DNA of 64,000 bases from an uncultured Eggerthellaceae bacterium (GTDB lineage Bacteria > Actinomycetota > Coriobacteriia > Coriobacteriales > Eggerthellaceae): the NCBI GenBank assembly GCA_910588095.1, contig CAJUQH010000004.1:62001-126000 (forward strand), written 5' to 3'. Each line of letters opens with the position of its first letter. Positions within the stretch are counted from its first letter, which is position 1. A program made the position numbers and the translations under genes. This document shows, piece after piece, positions 1-7,391 of this stretch. The notes beneath the pieces were generated by a model. The model was given only the letters and a program-made list of their open reading frames with translations, did no database searches and was not told the origin of the DNA.

Positions 1-57
1 CTCATCGGTATAGTCAGGCGCTTCAGCATTCGCGCCGGTATGGGAGTAGTCAGCCAT
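1..57 (-). CDS. 5' end of an unidentified gene (runs off left edge)
   Basis: An ATG at 57 (reading leftward) opens a frame reading MADYSHTGANAEAPDYTDE with no stop before the window edge. A purine-rich ribosome site (GGGAAGG) sits about 5 bases upstream of it. The gene follows the radical SAM gene, whose stop is at 110, after about 50 bases on the same strand, so it probably belongs to the same transcription unit. Only 19 residues are visible, acidic and without a recognisable motif, so no function can be given. Clusters with a similar radical SAM protein and a TIGR04282 transferase often continue with a methyltransferase, but that is only a guess here. Confidence 0.55.
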   Translation of the reverse strand, partial: MADYSHTGANAEAPDYTDE

Positions 58-109
58 CGGGCCTTCCCTTTCGTCCTCTCGAACCATGCGCCTCAAAGGC
101 GCGACGAAG

Positions 110-1435
110 CTACTGACGGTCGCCGACCCCGCGCAGCTCTTCCTTGCACCACGGCGGGTAGACGCGCTTGCCTGCCGCATCGGTGAGGTGGTAAGCGCAG
201 AACGGGATGGCGCGCCCGTCGGGCACGGTAACCATCATCGAGCACTCGCGCAGGCGCTGGGTGTCCATGGACACGGCGTCCATGTAGTTCATGATGATGA
301 CGGAAAGCCCCGTCTTCACCTCGACGCCCTTCTTGTCCAGGATGTCCAGGAACACCGAGCCCTGGGGGCTGTCGGGACTGTAGCCCTCGGCGTACTCGGC
401 CATGGTCATGCGCTGGGTAGCCGGGTAGAAGCCGCTCGGATGCTCGGCCGCGTCGTCCTTCACCAGGAACACGCCGGTGTCGCACAGGGGGTTCGAGCAG
501 CCCAGCGGCCAGATGTCACGCACGCCCAGCAGGCCGTCGGACTGCGCCGCCAGGTTGAATATCACGTCGCCGGCGCTCATGGGCATAGCGCGCTCGGCAT
601 CGAAGCGGCCCGAGGTGAAGGCCGGCTGCAGCGCCAGGCCCGCCACCACGTCGGAGTTCTCCAGCGCGAAGCGCAGCAGGTCGCCCAGCTGGCTGTCGTT
701 CAGGCCCGCCACCACCGCCACGGAAAGCACCACCTGGATGCCCACCTCGCGGCACCTCTCGATGGCGCGCAGCTTCACATCCAGGATGTCGCGGCCGCAC
801 GTGGCCTCGTACACGTTGCCGGTCAGGCCATCGAAGGAAAGGTACACGCCGGTCAGGCCAGCAGCCACCAGGTCCTCGAGGTAGCCTTCCTTGTTGGTGA
901 TGACCAGGCCGTTGGTGTTCACCTCGATGCCCCAGAAGCCCTTCTGCCGGCCCAGGTAGATGATGTCCACCAGGTCTTTGCGGCAGGTGGGCTCGCCGCC
1001 GGTTATCTGCACGGCGCCGTCGGTGCCCACCTGGTCGGCGATGACGTCGTACATGGCGCTTATCTCATCGAGGCTCGGGTCGTCCTCGCCGCCCACCGCG
1101 CTGGCGAAGCACACGGGGCAGCGCAGGTTGCAGTTGCGCGTGACCTCTATCTCGAGCAGCGTGCCACGGCGCTCGTGGCGCGCGCAGGTGCCGCAGCCGA
1201 AGGGGCACGCGTCGCGCATCGGCTCGGGGTTGGCGGGGCGCGTCTTGGGGAACGCCTCGCTGCGCAGCCACTCGTAGTGGTCGGCATCGGGCCACATGCG
1301 CGTGGTGAGCGGGCCGTGCTCGGGGCACGTGCGGCTCATCCATACGACGCCGTCCTCGTCGGCGAACACCTCCGCCGGGTACTCCTTGAGGCAAGTCGGG
1401 CACAAGGCCCCTGTGTCATGCAGGTGCTTATTCAT
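110..1435 (-). CDS. radical SAM protein with Cys-rich N-terminal domain (TrsS/MJ0619-like)
   Basis: The radical SAM core is shown by ECNLRCPVC-type spacing: Cys102, Cys106 and Cys109 (CNLRCPVC) would hold the [4Fe-4S] cluster that cleaves S-adenosylmethionine, followed by a GGEPT motif. Before it lie a CPTC pair (12/15), CPEHG (37) and CPFGCGTC (77-84), a zinc- or cluster-like N-terminus seen in the MJ0619/tetraether-synthase-like and TrsS-like groups. Several more Cys lie near the C-terminus. The start at 1435 is preferred over an in-frame ATG at 1456 because it has a GAGG site 11 bases upstream and gives the tight 8-base overlap with the transferase gene (stop at 1428). The substrate is unknown. 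Being last of four co-directional redox/modification genes suggests modification of a small molecule, lipid or cofactor rather than housekeeping. Confidence 0.8.
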   Translation of the reverse strand: MNKHLHDTGALCPTCLKEYPAEVFADEDGVVWMSRTCPEHGPLTTRMWPDADHYEWLRSEAFPKTRPANPEPMRDACPFGCGTCARHERRGTLLEIEVTRNCNLRCPVCFASAVGGEDDPSLDEISAMYDVIADQVGTDGAVQITGGEPTCRKDLVDIIYLGRQKGFWGIEVNTNGLVITNKEGYLEDLVAAGLTGVYLSFDGLTGNVYEATCGRDILDVKLRAIERCREVGIQVVLSVAVVAGLNDSQLGDLLRFALENSDVVAGLALQPAFTSGRFDAERAMPMSAGDVIFNLAAQSDGLLGVRDIWPLGCSNPLCDTGVFLVKDDAAEHPSGFYPATQRMTMAEYAEGYSPDSPQGSVFLDILDKKGVEVKTGLSVIIMNYMDAVSMDTQRLRECSMMVTVPDGRAIPFCAYHLTDAAGKRVYPPWCKEELRGVGDRQ

Positions 1436-2291
1436 CGATGTACTGCCTCGGATCATGCTCGTCGTTCGGCGGGGTGCACACGCGTATGCCCATGATGTTC
1501 ACCCAGTCCAGCACGCGGCGCGGCACGAACAGCTCGCTTTGGTACTTGGCCGCCTGCTCGATGGCGTACATGCAGCTTATGGCGTGGGCCAGGTCCACCT
1601 TCTCGTCGATGTCGGCGACCGGCGCGAAGTAGGCCACGGGGATGCCCTTGGCCTCGGTCTTCTCCATGTAGGCATCCAGCGCCGGCTTGCCGTTGAGGTT
1701 GTAGTACACGCCCTGGTGGTCGAGCCCGGTGTTGTGGCTGAAGCCTACCAGCGAGGTGCCGCATTCCTGGCACGGCGCCACGACGAAGCCCGGCGTGCCC
1801 TGGCTCTGGTAGAAGTCGAGCCACTGGAACGCCTGGGTGATATGCGACTTGGGCATGGTGGGCACGTCGGCCCCCACCGACACGATGTGCTCATAGCCCA
1901 TCGCGAATATCTGTCGGAACGCGTCGTCGAAGTGGTCGTCGAAGGTGGCGCCCTTGTCGGTGAGGTAATGGATCTCCATGGGCCACGGGCCGATGGCATC
2001 GAAGGTGCCCTTCATCAACTGGACGCTCTCGGCCGGCGTGGTGGACACGAAGAAGTCGTAGGTGACCTTGTCGGCCGTGGGGTCTTCCGCCACCAGGGCG
2101 TCGTTGGCGCGCTGCAGCTCGATGAGCGCGTGCATGGATGCCTCGGCCACGTCGTACAGGCTGCGCCGGAAGAACTCGGCGGCCTGCTCGTCGGTAAGGA
2201 ACCCGCCATGAGCGGTGGTCAGGCGCGTCTTGACCATGCCCGGCACCGGCGGCTTCCCGAACAGCAACAGCGCTTGCTTCTTCTCTGCCAT
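1428..2291 (-). CDS. TIGR04282/DUF2064-family nucleotidyl- or glycosyltransferase
   Basis: A 287-residue GT-A-like protein. The N-terminal motif KPPVPGMVKTRL (about residues 13-24) is the diagnostic nucleotide-binding signature of the DUF2064/TIGR04282 family, and GADVPTMP (about residue 140) is the acidic metal/sugar-nucleotide motif. Relatives are annotated as arsenosugar-biosynthesis glycosyltransferases or CofC-like NTP transferases, but their actual substrates are mostly unproven. It starts 3 bases after the molybdoenzyme gene stop, with a GAGGAGG site inside that gene, and overlaps the radical SAM start, so the genes are translationally coupled. Its C-terminal about 80 residues extend beyond the usual domain and look specific to this group. 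Confidence 0.8.
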   Translation of the reverse strand: MAEKKQALLLFGKPPVPGMVKTRLTTAHGGFLTDEQAAEFFRRSLYDVAEASMHALIELQRANDALVAEDPTADKVTYDFFVSTTPAESVQLMKGTFDAIGPWPMEIHYLTDKGATFDDHFDDAFRQIFAMGYEHIVSVGADVPTMPKSHITQAFQWLDFYQSQGTPGFVVAPCQECGTSLVGFSHNTGLDHQGVYYNLNGKPALDAYMEKTEAKGIPVAYFAPVADIDEKVDLAHAISCMYAIEQAAKYQSELFVPRRVLDWVNIMGIRVCTPPNDEHDPRQYIDE

Positions 2292-2294
2292 GGG

Positions 2295-4571
2295 TCAGTC
2301 CTCCTCTACGAGGGCGCCCTCCAGCGGCTCCGAGAACCCCGGACGCCACGAAAGCCCCTCGTCGTCTTTGCGTATCATGCAGTCGAGCGCGTTGTACGAC
2401 CACGTGCCTATCATGGGCTCGGTAGGGCCCAGGTCGCAGGCGGTGAGGCAGTTCACGTTGGACTCCCAGATGCCGCCCAGCTCGGGCGCGGCGGCGTGCC
2501 ATTCGGGGTGCCACCAGCCGTAGTCCACGTTCACCAGGTCGTCGCGCATGGTTATTGTAGCAACCCGGAACCGCGCCTGGCCCCTATTAGTGGCTAGACG
2601 CACACAATCTCCCGGTGCAAGCCCCAGGCGCTCGGCCGTGGCCGGGCTCATCTCCACCTCGGGGCATGGGTGCTTCGTGCGGAAGGGCTCGTGGTTCAGG
2701 TACATGGAGGCGTTGTAGGGCTGCTTGCGGCCGCCGGTGTTCATGGCGATGTGCGTCCAACCCGCGCGCTCGTGCTCCTGCACGAAGTCGGGCGTGCACA
2801 GCCGGCGCGGCTCGCCCGGCAGCGGCAGGCGCGGCCCGCCCAAGGCCGCCAGGGCCTCGCTCGCCAGCTCCACCTTGCCCGTGGCCGTGGCGAACCCTTG
2901 CGGGCGGCCATCGGCACCCGGCAGCTCGTGCTTGCGGTAGGCCGGCGGCTGGAAGCACAGGCCCAGCTGGCAGTAGGTGTCCCAGTCCATGCCGCTCGGC
3001 TCCAGCGTGGCGGCGATGGCCTCCTCGAAGGTGGCCTCGGGCCATTCCGCAGCCTGGCCCAAGCGCTGGCCCAGCGCGCGGAACACGCCGTAGTCGCACT
3101 TGCGCTCGTAGTAAGGCGCCACCGCTGCCGGGCCGCCGTAGGCCATGTTCGCCACGCCGCCATGGGCCTGGAAGATGGGCCGCTCGATGGCGCCAGCCGC
3201 CGGCAGCACGAAGTCGGCGATGGCGGCCGTGGGCGTGAGGTAGTACTCCAGCACCACGATGAGGTCGAGCCCCATGAGCGCCTGCGTCACCCGGTGGGTA
3301 TCGGCATAGGTGACCAGCGGGTTGGTGGCCTGCACGACAAGGGCGCGCACCGGGTAGGGCTCGCCCGTCTCCATGGCGCGCAGCACCAGGTCGGGGTGGG
3401 CCGAGGTAAGGTAGCGCGCCGGCAGCTTGCGGCCGAAGCGCTCGGTCAGGGCCTCGATGCAGCGGTAGCCCTCATAGCACTGCAGCGGCGTGGCGGCCGT
3501 GTTCAGGCACCGCTCGGAAAGCTCGTCCATGTGCTCCAAGGTGAGCTCGAGGTCAGCCTCGGCCACGAAGTCGCTGCCTTCGGCCAGCACGCAGGCACCG
3601 GGCACGTCCACGTTGCCCGTAATGGCCCTCAGGCAGCAGATGGCGCGATGGGTGGGTGCCACGCTGGCCCCCACCTGGTCGATGCCGCGGCCCGACACCA
3701 GCGCGCTCGGGCGGTCGCCCGCGAACAGCCGCGCCGCCTTCACGATGTCCTCGGCCGCAACGCCGCACACCTCGGCCGCATGCTCGGGCGTGAAGGGCTG
3801 CACGTGGGCTGCCAGCTCGTCGAAGCCGTGGCACCACTCGTCCACAAAGGCCCGGTCGACCAGGCCCTCGCCTATCACCACGTTGAGCATGGCCAGCGCC
3901 AGCACGCAGTCGGTGCCGGGGCGCGGCGCCAGCCACAGGTCGGCCGCGCGCGCCGTGCGCGTGAGGCGCGGGTCGATGACCACCAGCGGCACGTCCGACT
4001 TCCCCACCTTCAGCAGCGCGCGCCAGAACGCCGAGTTGTCCGACTCGGCCGGGTTCGTGCCCCAGATGATCACGCAACCGGTCTCGTCGGTTATGTCGGC
4101 CTCCACCGTCCAGCCGAAGGTGAGCACGTCCATCCAGATGCGCGGATTCCAGCATATCTGGCCGATGCCCATGTTGTTGGGCGAGCCGAACAACGTCATG
4201 AACCGGTGCAGCGGCCAGAACGAGGTGTGCGGGCCGCCTATCATGGATGCCAGGGTGCCCGGGCCATGCTCGGCGCGCAGCGCCTCCAAGCGACTGGCTA
4301 TCTCGTCAAGGGCCTCGTCCCAGCTCACGCGCTCCCACTGGCCGCTGCCGCGCTCGCCCACGCGCTTGAGCGGGTGGTTCACGCGGTCGGCCCCGTCCAG
4401 CACGTCCAGGTTCATGGGCCACCGGCGGCAACCCGCCAGTATCTGCGGGTCGTAAGGGTAGCGGGTCGGGTCGGGCTCGAGGGCGGTCACGCGGCCATCC
4501 TCCACCGTGGCGATGAAGGCGCAGCAGTATCCGCAGAAATGGCAGTTCGTGGGCTTGCGCTCGGTAGTCAT
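2295..4571 (-). CDS. molybdopterin oxidoreductase, acetylene hydratase/catechol dehydroxylase-like
   Basis: A 758-residue DMSO-reductase superfamily catalytic subunit. The N-terminal [4Fe-4S] domain uses Cys10, Cys13, Cys17 and Cys48. Molybdopterin-binding segments include WGTNPAESDN, a GRGIDQVGAS stretch and a C-terminal ESNVN-LT dinucleotide-binding region. Cys140 sits where acetylene hydratase places its metal-ligating Cys (Cys141), so Cys ligation is likely (inference by position). There is no Tat signal, so the enzyme should stay in the cytoplasm. The ATG at 4571 was chosen because the longer frame upstream is the HdrB-like gene read out of frame. It follows that gene by 31 bases and lacks its own ferredoxin or membrane subunit, so the HdrB-like protein may be its electron partner. 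It is a paralogue of the larger enzyme at 7392-10238. The substrate is unknown. Confidence 0.88.
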   Translation of the reverse strand: MTTERKPTNCHFCGYCCAFIATVEDGRVTALEPDPTRYPYDPQILAGCRRWPMNLDVLDGADRVNHPLKRVGERGSGQWERVSWDEALDEIASRLEALRAEHGPGTLASMIGGPHTSFWPLHRFMTLFGSPNNMGIGQICWNPRIWMDVLTFGWTVEADITDETGCVIIWGTNPAESDNSAFWRALLKVGKSDVPLVVIDPRLTRTARAADLWLAPRPGTDCVLALAMLNVVIGEGLVDRAFVDEWCHGFDELAAHVQPFTPEHAAEVCGVAAEDIVKAARLFAGDRPSALVSGRGIDQVGASVAPTHRAICCLRAITGNVDVPGACVLAEGSDFVAEADLELTLEHMDELSERCLNTAATPLQCYEGYRCIEALTERFGRKLPARYLTSAHPDLVLRAMETGEPYPVRALVVQATNPLVTYADTHRVTQALMGLDLIVVLEYYLTPTAAIADFVLPAAGAIERPIFQAHGGVANMAYGGPAAVAPYYERKCDYGVFRALGQRLGQAAEWPEATFEEAIAATLEPSGMDWDTYCQLGLCFQPPAYRKHELPGADGRPQGFATATGKVELASEALAALGGPRLPLPGEPRRLCTPDFVQEHERAGWTHIAMNTGGRKQPYNASMYLNHEPFRTKHPCPEVEMSPATAERLGLAPGDCVRLATNRGQARFRVATITMRDDLVNVDYGWWHPEWHAAAPELGGIWESNVNCLTACDLGPTEPMIGTWSYNALDCMIRKDDEGLSWRPGFSEPLEGALVEED

Positions 4572-4602
4572 GGGCGCACAGGCCTCCCTTCCGTCAGCCG
4601 GG

Positions 4603-5637
4603 CTATTCGCCGATGGCGTCGACGGCCACGTTCGACAGCGACACGTCCGCCCCTGCCACCACGTCGCGCAGGGTGGCGTTGGGGCCTTCGGCGGCCAGCA
4701 CCTCGTCGGCGAGCGTCGGCGCGCCCAATCCCATGAAGGTGCGGGCGCTGTCCTCGTTCTCCATGAGGCCCAAGGCCCCATGGGTGAGGAAGCGGAACTT
4801 CGTCCACGACGAGACGTCGGTCCAGTTGATGCGCCAGCGGTACAGCAGCTCGAGGAAGTGCACCGCCTGGATATGCGGCTGCGCCATGTTCAGCTGGAAG
4901 GCGCAGGAGAGGCAGGCGGTCACGATGGCGTCGGCCTCAGCGGCCAGCGCCTCCTCGCCGTTGCGGCAGGCCAACTCGTCGGCCGCCTCGAACTTGCCAG
5001 CAGCGCGCAGCTTCGAGCCGCAGCACAGCGACTTCTTGCGGTTATGGTCTGCCTCGCGCCACGAACCCTCGGGCAGCAGCGCCCGCAGCCCGTCAGCGAA
5101 CTCGCCAGTGGCGCGGTCGGGGCAGGAATCGTGGGGGCACAGCGTCAGCGGCGCCTGCGGGTCGCCCTTCACCAGCTCCGCCGCGACATCGCGGTCGATG
5201 CGGTAGCCCAAGCGCGCCAGCACGAGCGGCAGCGGCTCCACCTCGACCGACGCCGTGCGCGGGTCGCGGGCCAAGGCGTCGCGCAGCGCGTGGACGCAGT
5301 TGGGGCATGCCGCCACGATGCGCTCGGCGCCTGACGCAGCCACCAGGCCCGTCAGGTCGTCCTCGAAAGACGCGCGCAGCTCCTTGCCATGGGGCTCGTA
5401 CTCGAGTATCTTGCCGCAGCACAGCGGCGTGAAGCCGTCCACCTCGCCCGCCTCGCGCAGCGTGGCGTCCACCGCCTGCACGAGCGGCAGGGCGTAGGTC
5501 ATGAGCGAGCATCCTGGGAAAAAGAGGCTCTTGCATGCGGCCTGGGCGGCCCCGGCCGCTAGCTGCACCGAGCCCGTCGCCTTGTCGAACGCGATGGACG
5601 CGCCGGTGAGCGCATCGTCGAAGGTGCATTCATCCAT
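4603..5637 (-). CDS. HdrB-like CCG-domain iron-sulfur protein
   Basis: A 344-residue protein with two cysteine-rich CCG repeats. The first has FFPGCS, then LCCGK and CPNC. The second has LCPHDSC, then LCCGSK and CLSC. This double CCG arrangement binds unusual Fe-S clusters in heterodisulfide reductase subunit B, glycolate oxidase GlpC/LutA-type proteins and related electron-transfer modules. No membrane segment or N-terminal ferredoxin domain is seen. It is the first gene after the terminator at 5676-5715 and is followed by the 758-aa molybdoenzyme, so it probably passes electrons to or from that enzyme. A GAGGAAGG site lies about 10 bases before the ATG at 5637. Its C-terminal about 70 residues, after the last Cys motif, are not recognised. 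Confidence 0.85.
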   Translation of the reverse strand: MDECTFDDALTGASIAFDKATGSVQLAAGAAQAACKSLFFPGCSLMTYALPLVQAVDATLREAGEVDGFTPLCCGKILEYEPHGKELRASFEDDLTGLVAASGAERIVAACPNCVHALRDALARDPRTASVEVEPLPLVLARLGYRIDRDVAAELVKGDPQAPLTLCPHDSCPDRATGEFADGLRALLPEGSWREADHNRKKSLCCGSKLRAAGKFEAADELACRNGEEALAAEADAIVTACLSCAFQLNMAQPHIQAVHFLELLYRWRINWTDVSSWTKFRFLTHGALGLMENEDSARTFMGLGAPTLADEVLAAEGPNATLRDVVAGADVSLSNVAVDAIGE

Positions 5638-5675
5638 GCCTTCAGCCTTCCTCTTCCCAAACTGCTTCCCTCATA

Positions 5676-5715
5676 AAGAGAGCAGACCCGGCTCTTGCAA
5701 GCCGGGTCCCCTCTT
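5676..5715 (-). terminator. Rho-independent terminator after the NrfD gene
   Basis: A perfect 9-bp inverted repeat GACCCGGCT/AGCCGGGTC (5685-5693 and 5700-5708) with a 6-base loop. It is extended by complementary AAGAG/CTCTT arms and followed on the minus strand by a T-rich run. It separates the molybdoenzyme-ferredoxin-NrfD unit from the HdrB-like unit. Confidence 0.8.
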
Positions 5716-5794
5716 GAATATCCCAGGTCGAACCTCTACGAGCAAGGGCTCCCTTGGCACCCTGGGTCGGCGCGCCAAGGGAAGCCGCAGCCGA

Positions 5795-6799
5795 TCAGAA
5801 CAGGTTCTCGCCGTAGGTCCACTTGTGGATGAACTCCGCGTCGGCATCGGGAAGCTTGCTGTAGTAAGCCTCCTCGCCCGGCAGCGGGGCGCGCTCGTCG
5901 CTGAACACCACCATGAAGCGGAGCAGCAGGCCGCCGCACAGCACCAGGATGGGCGCGATGACCGACGAGGCCACCGAATGCGGCGCAGCGATGTACATGA
6001 TCTCGGGCAGCACCAGGCCGCAAGCGATCATGCCGCCCCAGAACAGCGGGGCCCACTTGCCGGTGACCCACTTGTGGGCCACCTTGTTGGCGGTCCGGTT
6101 GCCAGCGCCCAGGAACGACAGCACCATGACCAAGATGACCACGAGCTCGACGACGACCAGGATCACGTCGACGATATGCAGCAGCTCATGGACGACCTCG
6201 GCGAAGATGTAGTTGTTCATGGACTCGGTGATGGCGTCCAGGGACATCTCAGCCGGCCACCCGCCCACGGAAAGGGCGATGGCAGCGCACGCGGTCGACA
6301 GGGCCGACACGGTGAACAGCACCGGCAGGGCCGGGGTCGCCCAGAAGGCGTGGGCCTTCAGGGTGGACAGGAAGATGCCGGTGTACAGCATGATGCAAGT
6401 GCCAGAGAGGCCAGCGATGGCCAGGCAGAACTCACGCGCCGGCACCAGCAGGTTGGCGATGCCCGAGAACCAGTCCCAGGGGATGTAGCTCGCGAACCAG
6501 AGGATGCCGAAGATCATGCACACGGTGAGCAGGCGGGCGCCCCAAGCAAGCACGCTGGTGCTGCGCACGAAGGCGCGATAGAACACCATCGGCTGGCCGA
6601 GGTCGACCACCAGCATGAGGCAGCCGAAGCCCAGAGCCACGATAGCCAGGAAGCCCGGCAGGGCCATGACCTCGGGCACTGCTGCGACGCCCGGGAACAC
6701 GAACAGCGTCAGCACGGCGATAAGGCAGTAGATGCCGCCGCCCAGACCGCCCAGGAACAGGTAGGTCGGAATGGGCCACTCCCAGTAATGATGTCTCAT
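5795..6799 (-). CDS. NrfD/PsrC-type integral membrane subunit
   Basis: A 334-residue, very hydrophobic protein opening with HHYWEWPIPTYLFLGGLGGG, the hallmark of the NrfD/PsrC family, with about eight predicted membrane helices. Such subunits exchange electrons with menaquinone and pass them through a ferredoxin-like subunit to a catalytic molybdoenzyme. Its ATG overlaps the stop of the ferredoxin gene (TAATG), so translation is coupled, and a strong terminator follows. Since neither partner carries a Tat signal, the catalytic side probably faces the cytoplasm, unlike polysulfide or DMSO reductases. Direction of electron flow and final substrate cannot be told from sequence. Confidence 0.9.
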   Translation of the reverse strand: MRHHYWEWPIPTYLFLGGLGGGIYCLIAVLTLFVFPGVAAVPEVMALPGFLAIVALGFGCLMLVVDLGQPMVFYRAFVRSTSVLAWGARLLTVCMIFGILWFASYIPWDWFSGIANLLVPAREFCLAIAGLSGTCIMLYTGIFLSTLKAHAFWATPALPVLFTVSALSTACAAIALSVGGWPAEMSLDAITESMNNYIFAEVVHELLHIVDVILVVVELVVILVMVLSFLGAGNRTANKVAHKWVTGKWAPLFWGGMIACGLVLPEIMYIAAPHSVASSVIAPILVLCGGLLLRFMVVFSDERAPLPGEEAYYSKLPDADAEFIHKWTYGENLF

Positions 6800-7377
6800 T
6801 ATGCCTTACCTCCCAAATCAGGAATGAAGTAGATTTGCGGGCCAGTGCCCAGGTCCTCCAGAAGGCGGAACGTCTCCACGGAGTTGATGAGCTTCGACAC
6901 CTCGGACTCGGGGTCGTCCAGGTCGCCGAAGATGCGAGCCTTCTGATGGCAGGTCTGCACGCAGTAGGGCATGGAGCCGGGCTCCTCGGCGCGGCGGTCG
7001 CGGCAGAACGTGCACTTGCGCACGAAGCGATGCAGCCGCGGCTCGAGCTTGGACTGGTCGCGCATGCCGTAGGGGCAGGCGTTCACGCAGGCCAGGCACG
7101 CCATGCACTTGGCGTAATCCACCCATACGGTGCCGTCCTCGTCCTGCTGGGAAGCGCCGGTCGGGCAGCACGGCACGCAGGCCGGCTTCTCGCAGTGCAT
7201 GCACAGGGTGGGCAGCCAATTGCGATGGACGTTGGGCCAGTTGCCCTGCACGCCATCGGTCATAACCGGGTTGTAGACGATGTCGAGCGGAAGCTCGTTC
7301 CAGGTACGGCAAGCGACGGTGCAGGACTGGCAGCCGATGCAACGACGCTGGTCGATGACCATTACATTACGTGTCAT
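6799..7377 (-). CDS. 4Fe-4S ferredoxin-type electron-transfer subunit (DmsB/PsrB-like)
   Basis: A 192-residue protein with the four cysteine groups expected for four [4Fe-4S] clusters: CIGCQSCTVAC near residue 15, CMHCEKPACVPC near 60, CMACLACVNAC near 95, and CTFC plus CVQTC further on. It is the electron relay between the NrfD anchor and the 948-aa molybdoenzyme. It starts 14 bases after that enzyme's stop and overlaps the NrfD start, giving a compact three-gene operon. There is no signal peptide. Length and layout match DmsB/PsrB/NrfC-type subunits. Confidence 0.93.
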   Translation of the reverse strand: MTRNVMVIDQRRCIGCQSCTVACRTWNELPLDIVYNPVMTDGVQGNWPNVHRNWLPTLCMHCEKPACVPCCPTGASQQDEDGTVWVDYAKCMACLACVNACPYGMRDQSKLEPRLHRFVRKCTFCRDRRAEEPGSMPYCVQTCHQKARIFGDLDDPESEVSKLINSVETFRLLEDLGTGPQIYFIPDLGGKA

Positions 7378-7391
7378 ATCCAGCTCCCTTC

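Noticed and set aside
110..1435. Selenocysteine insertion in the radical SAM gene, as in some TrsS-like proteins
   Set aside because: No in-frame TGA interrupts the frame, and the Cys motifs are complete.
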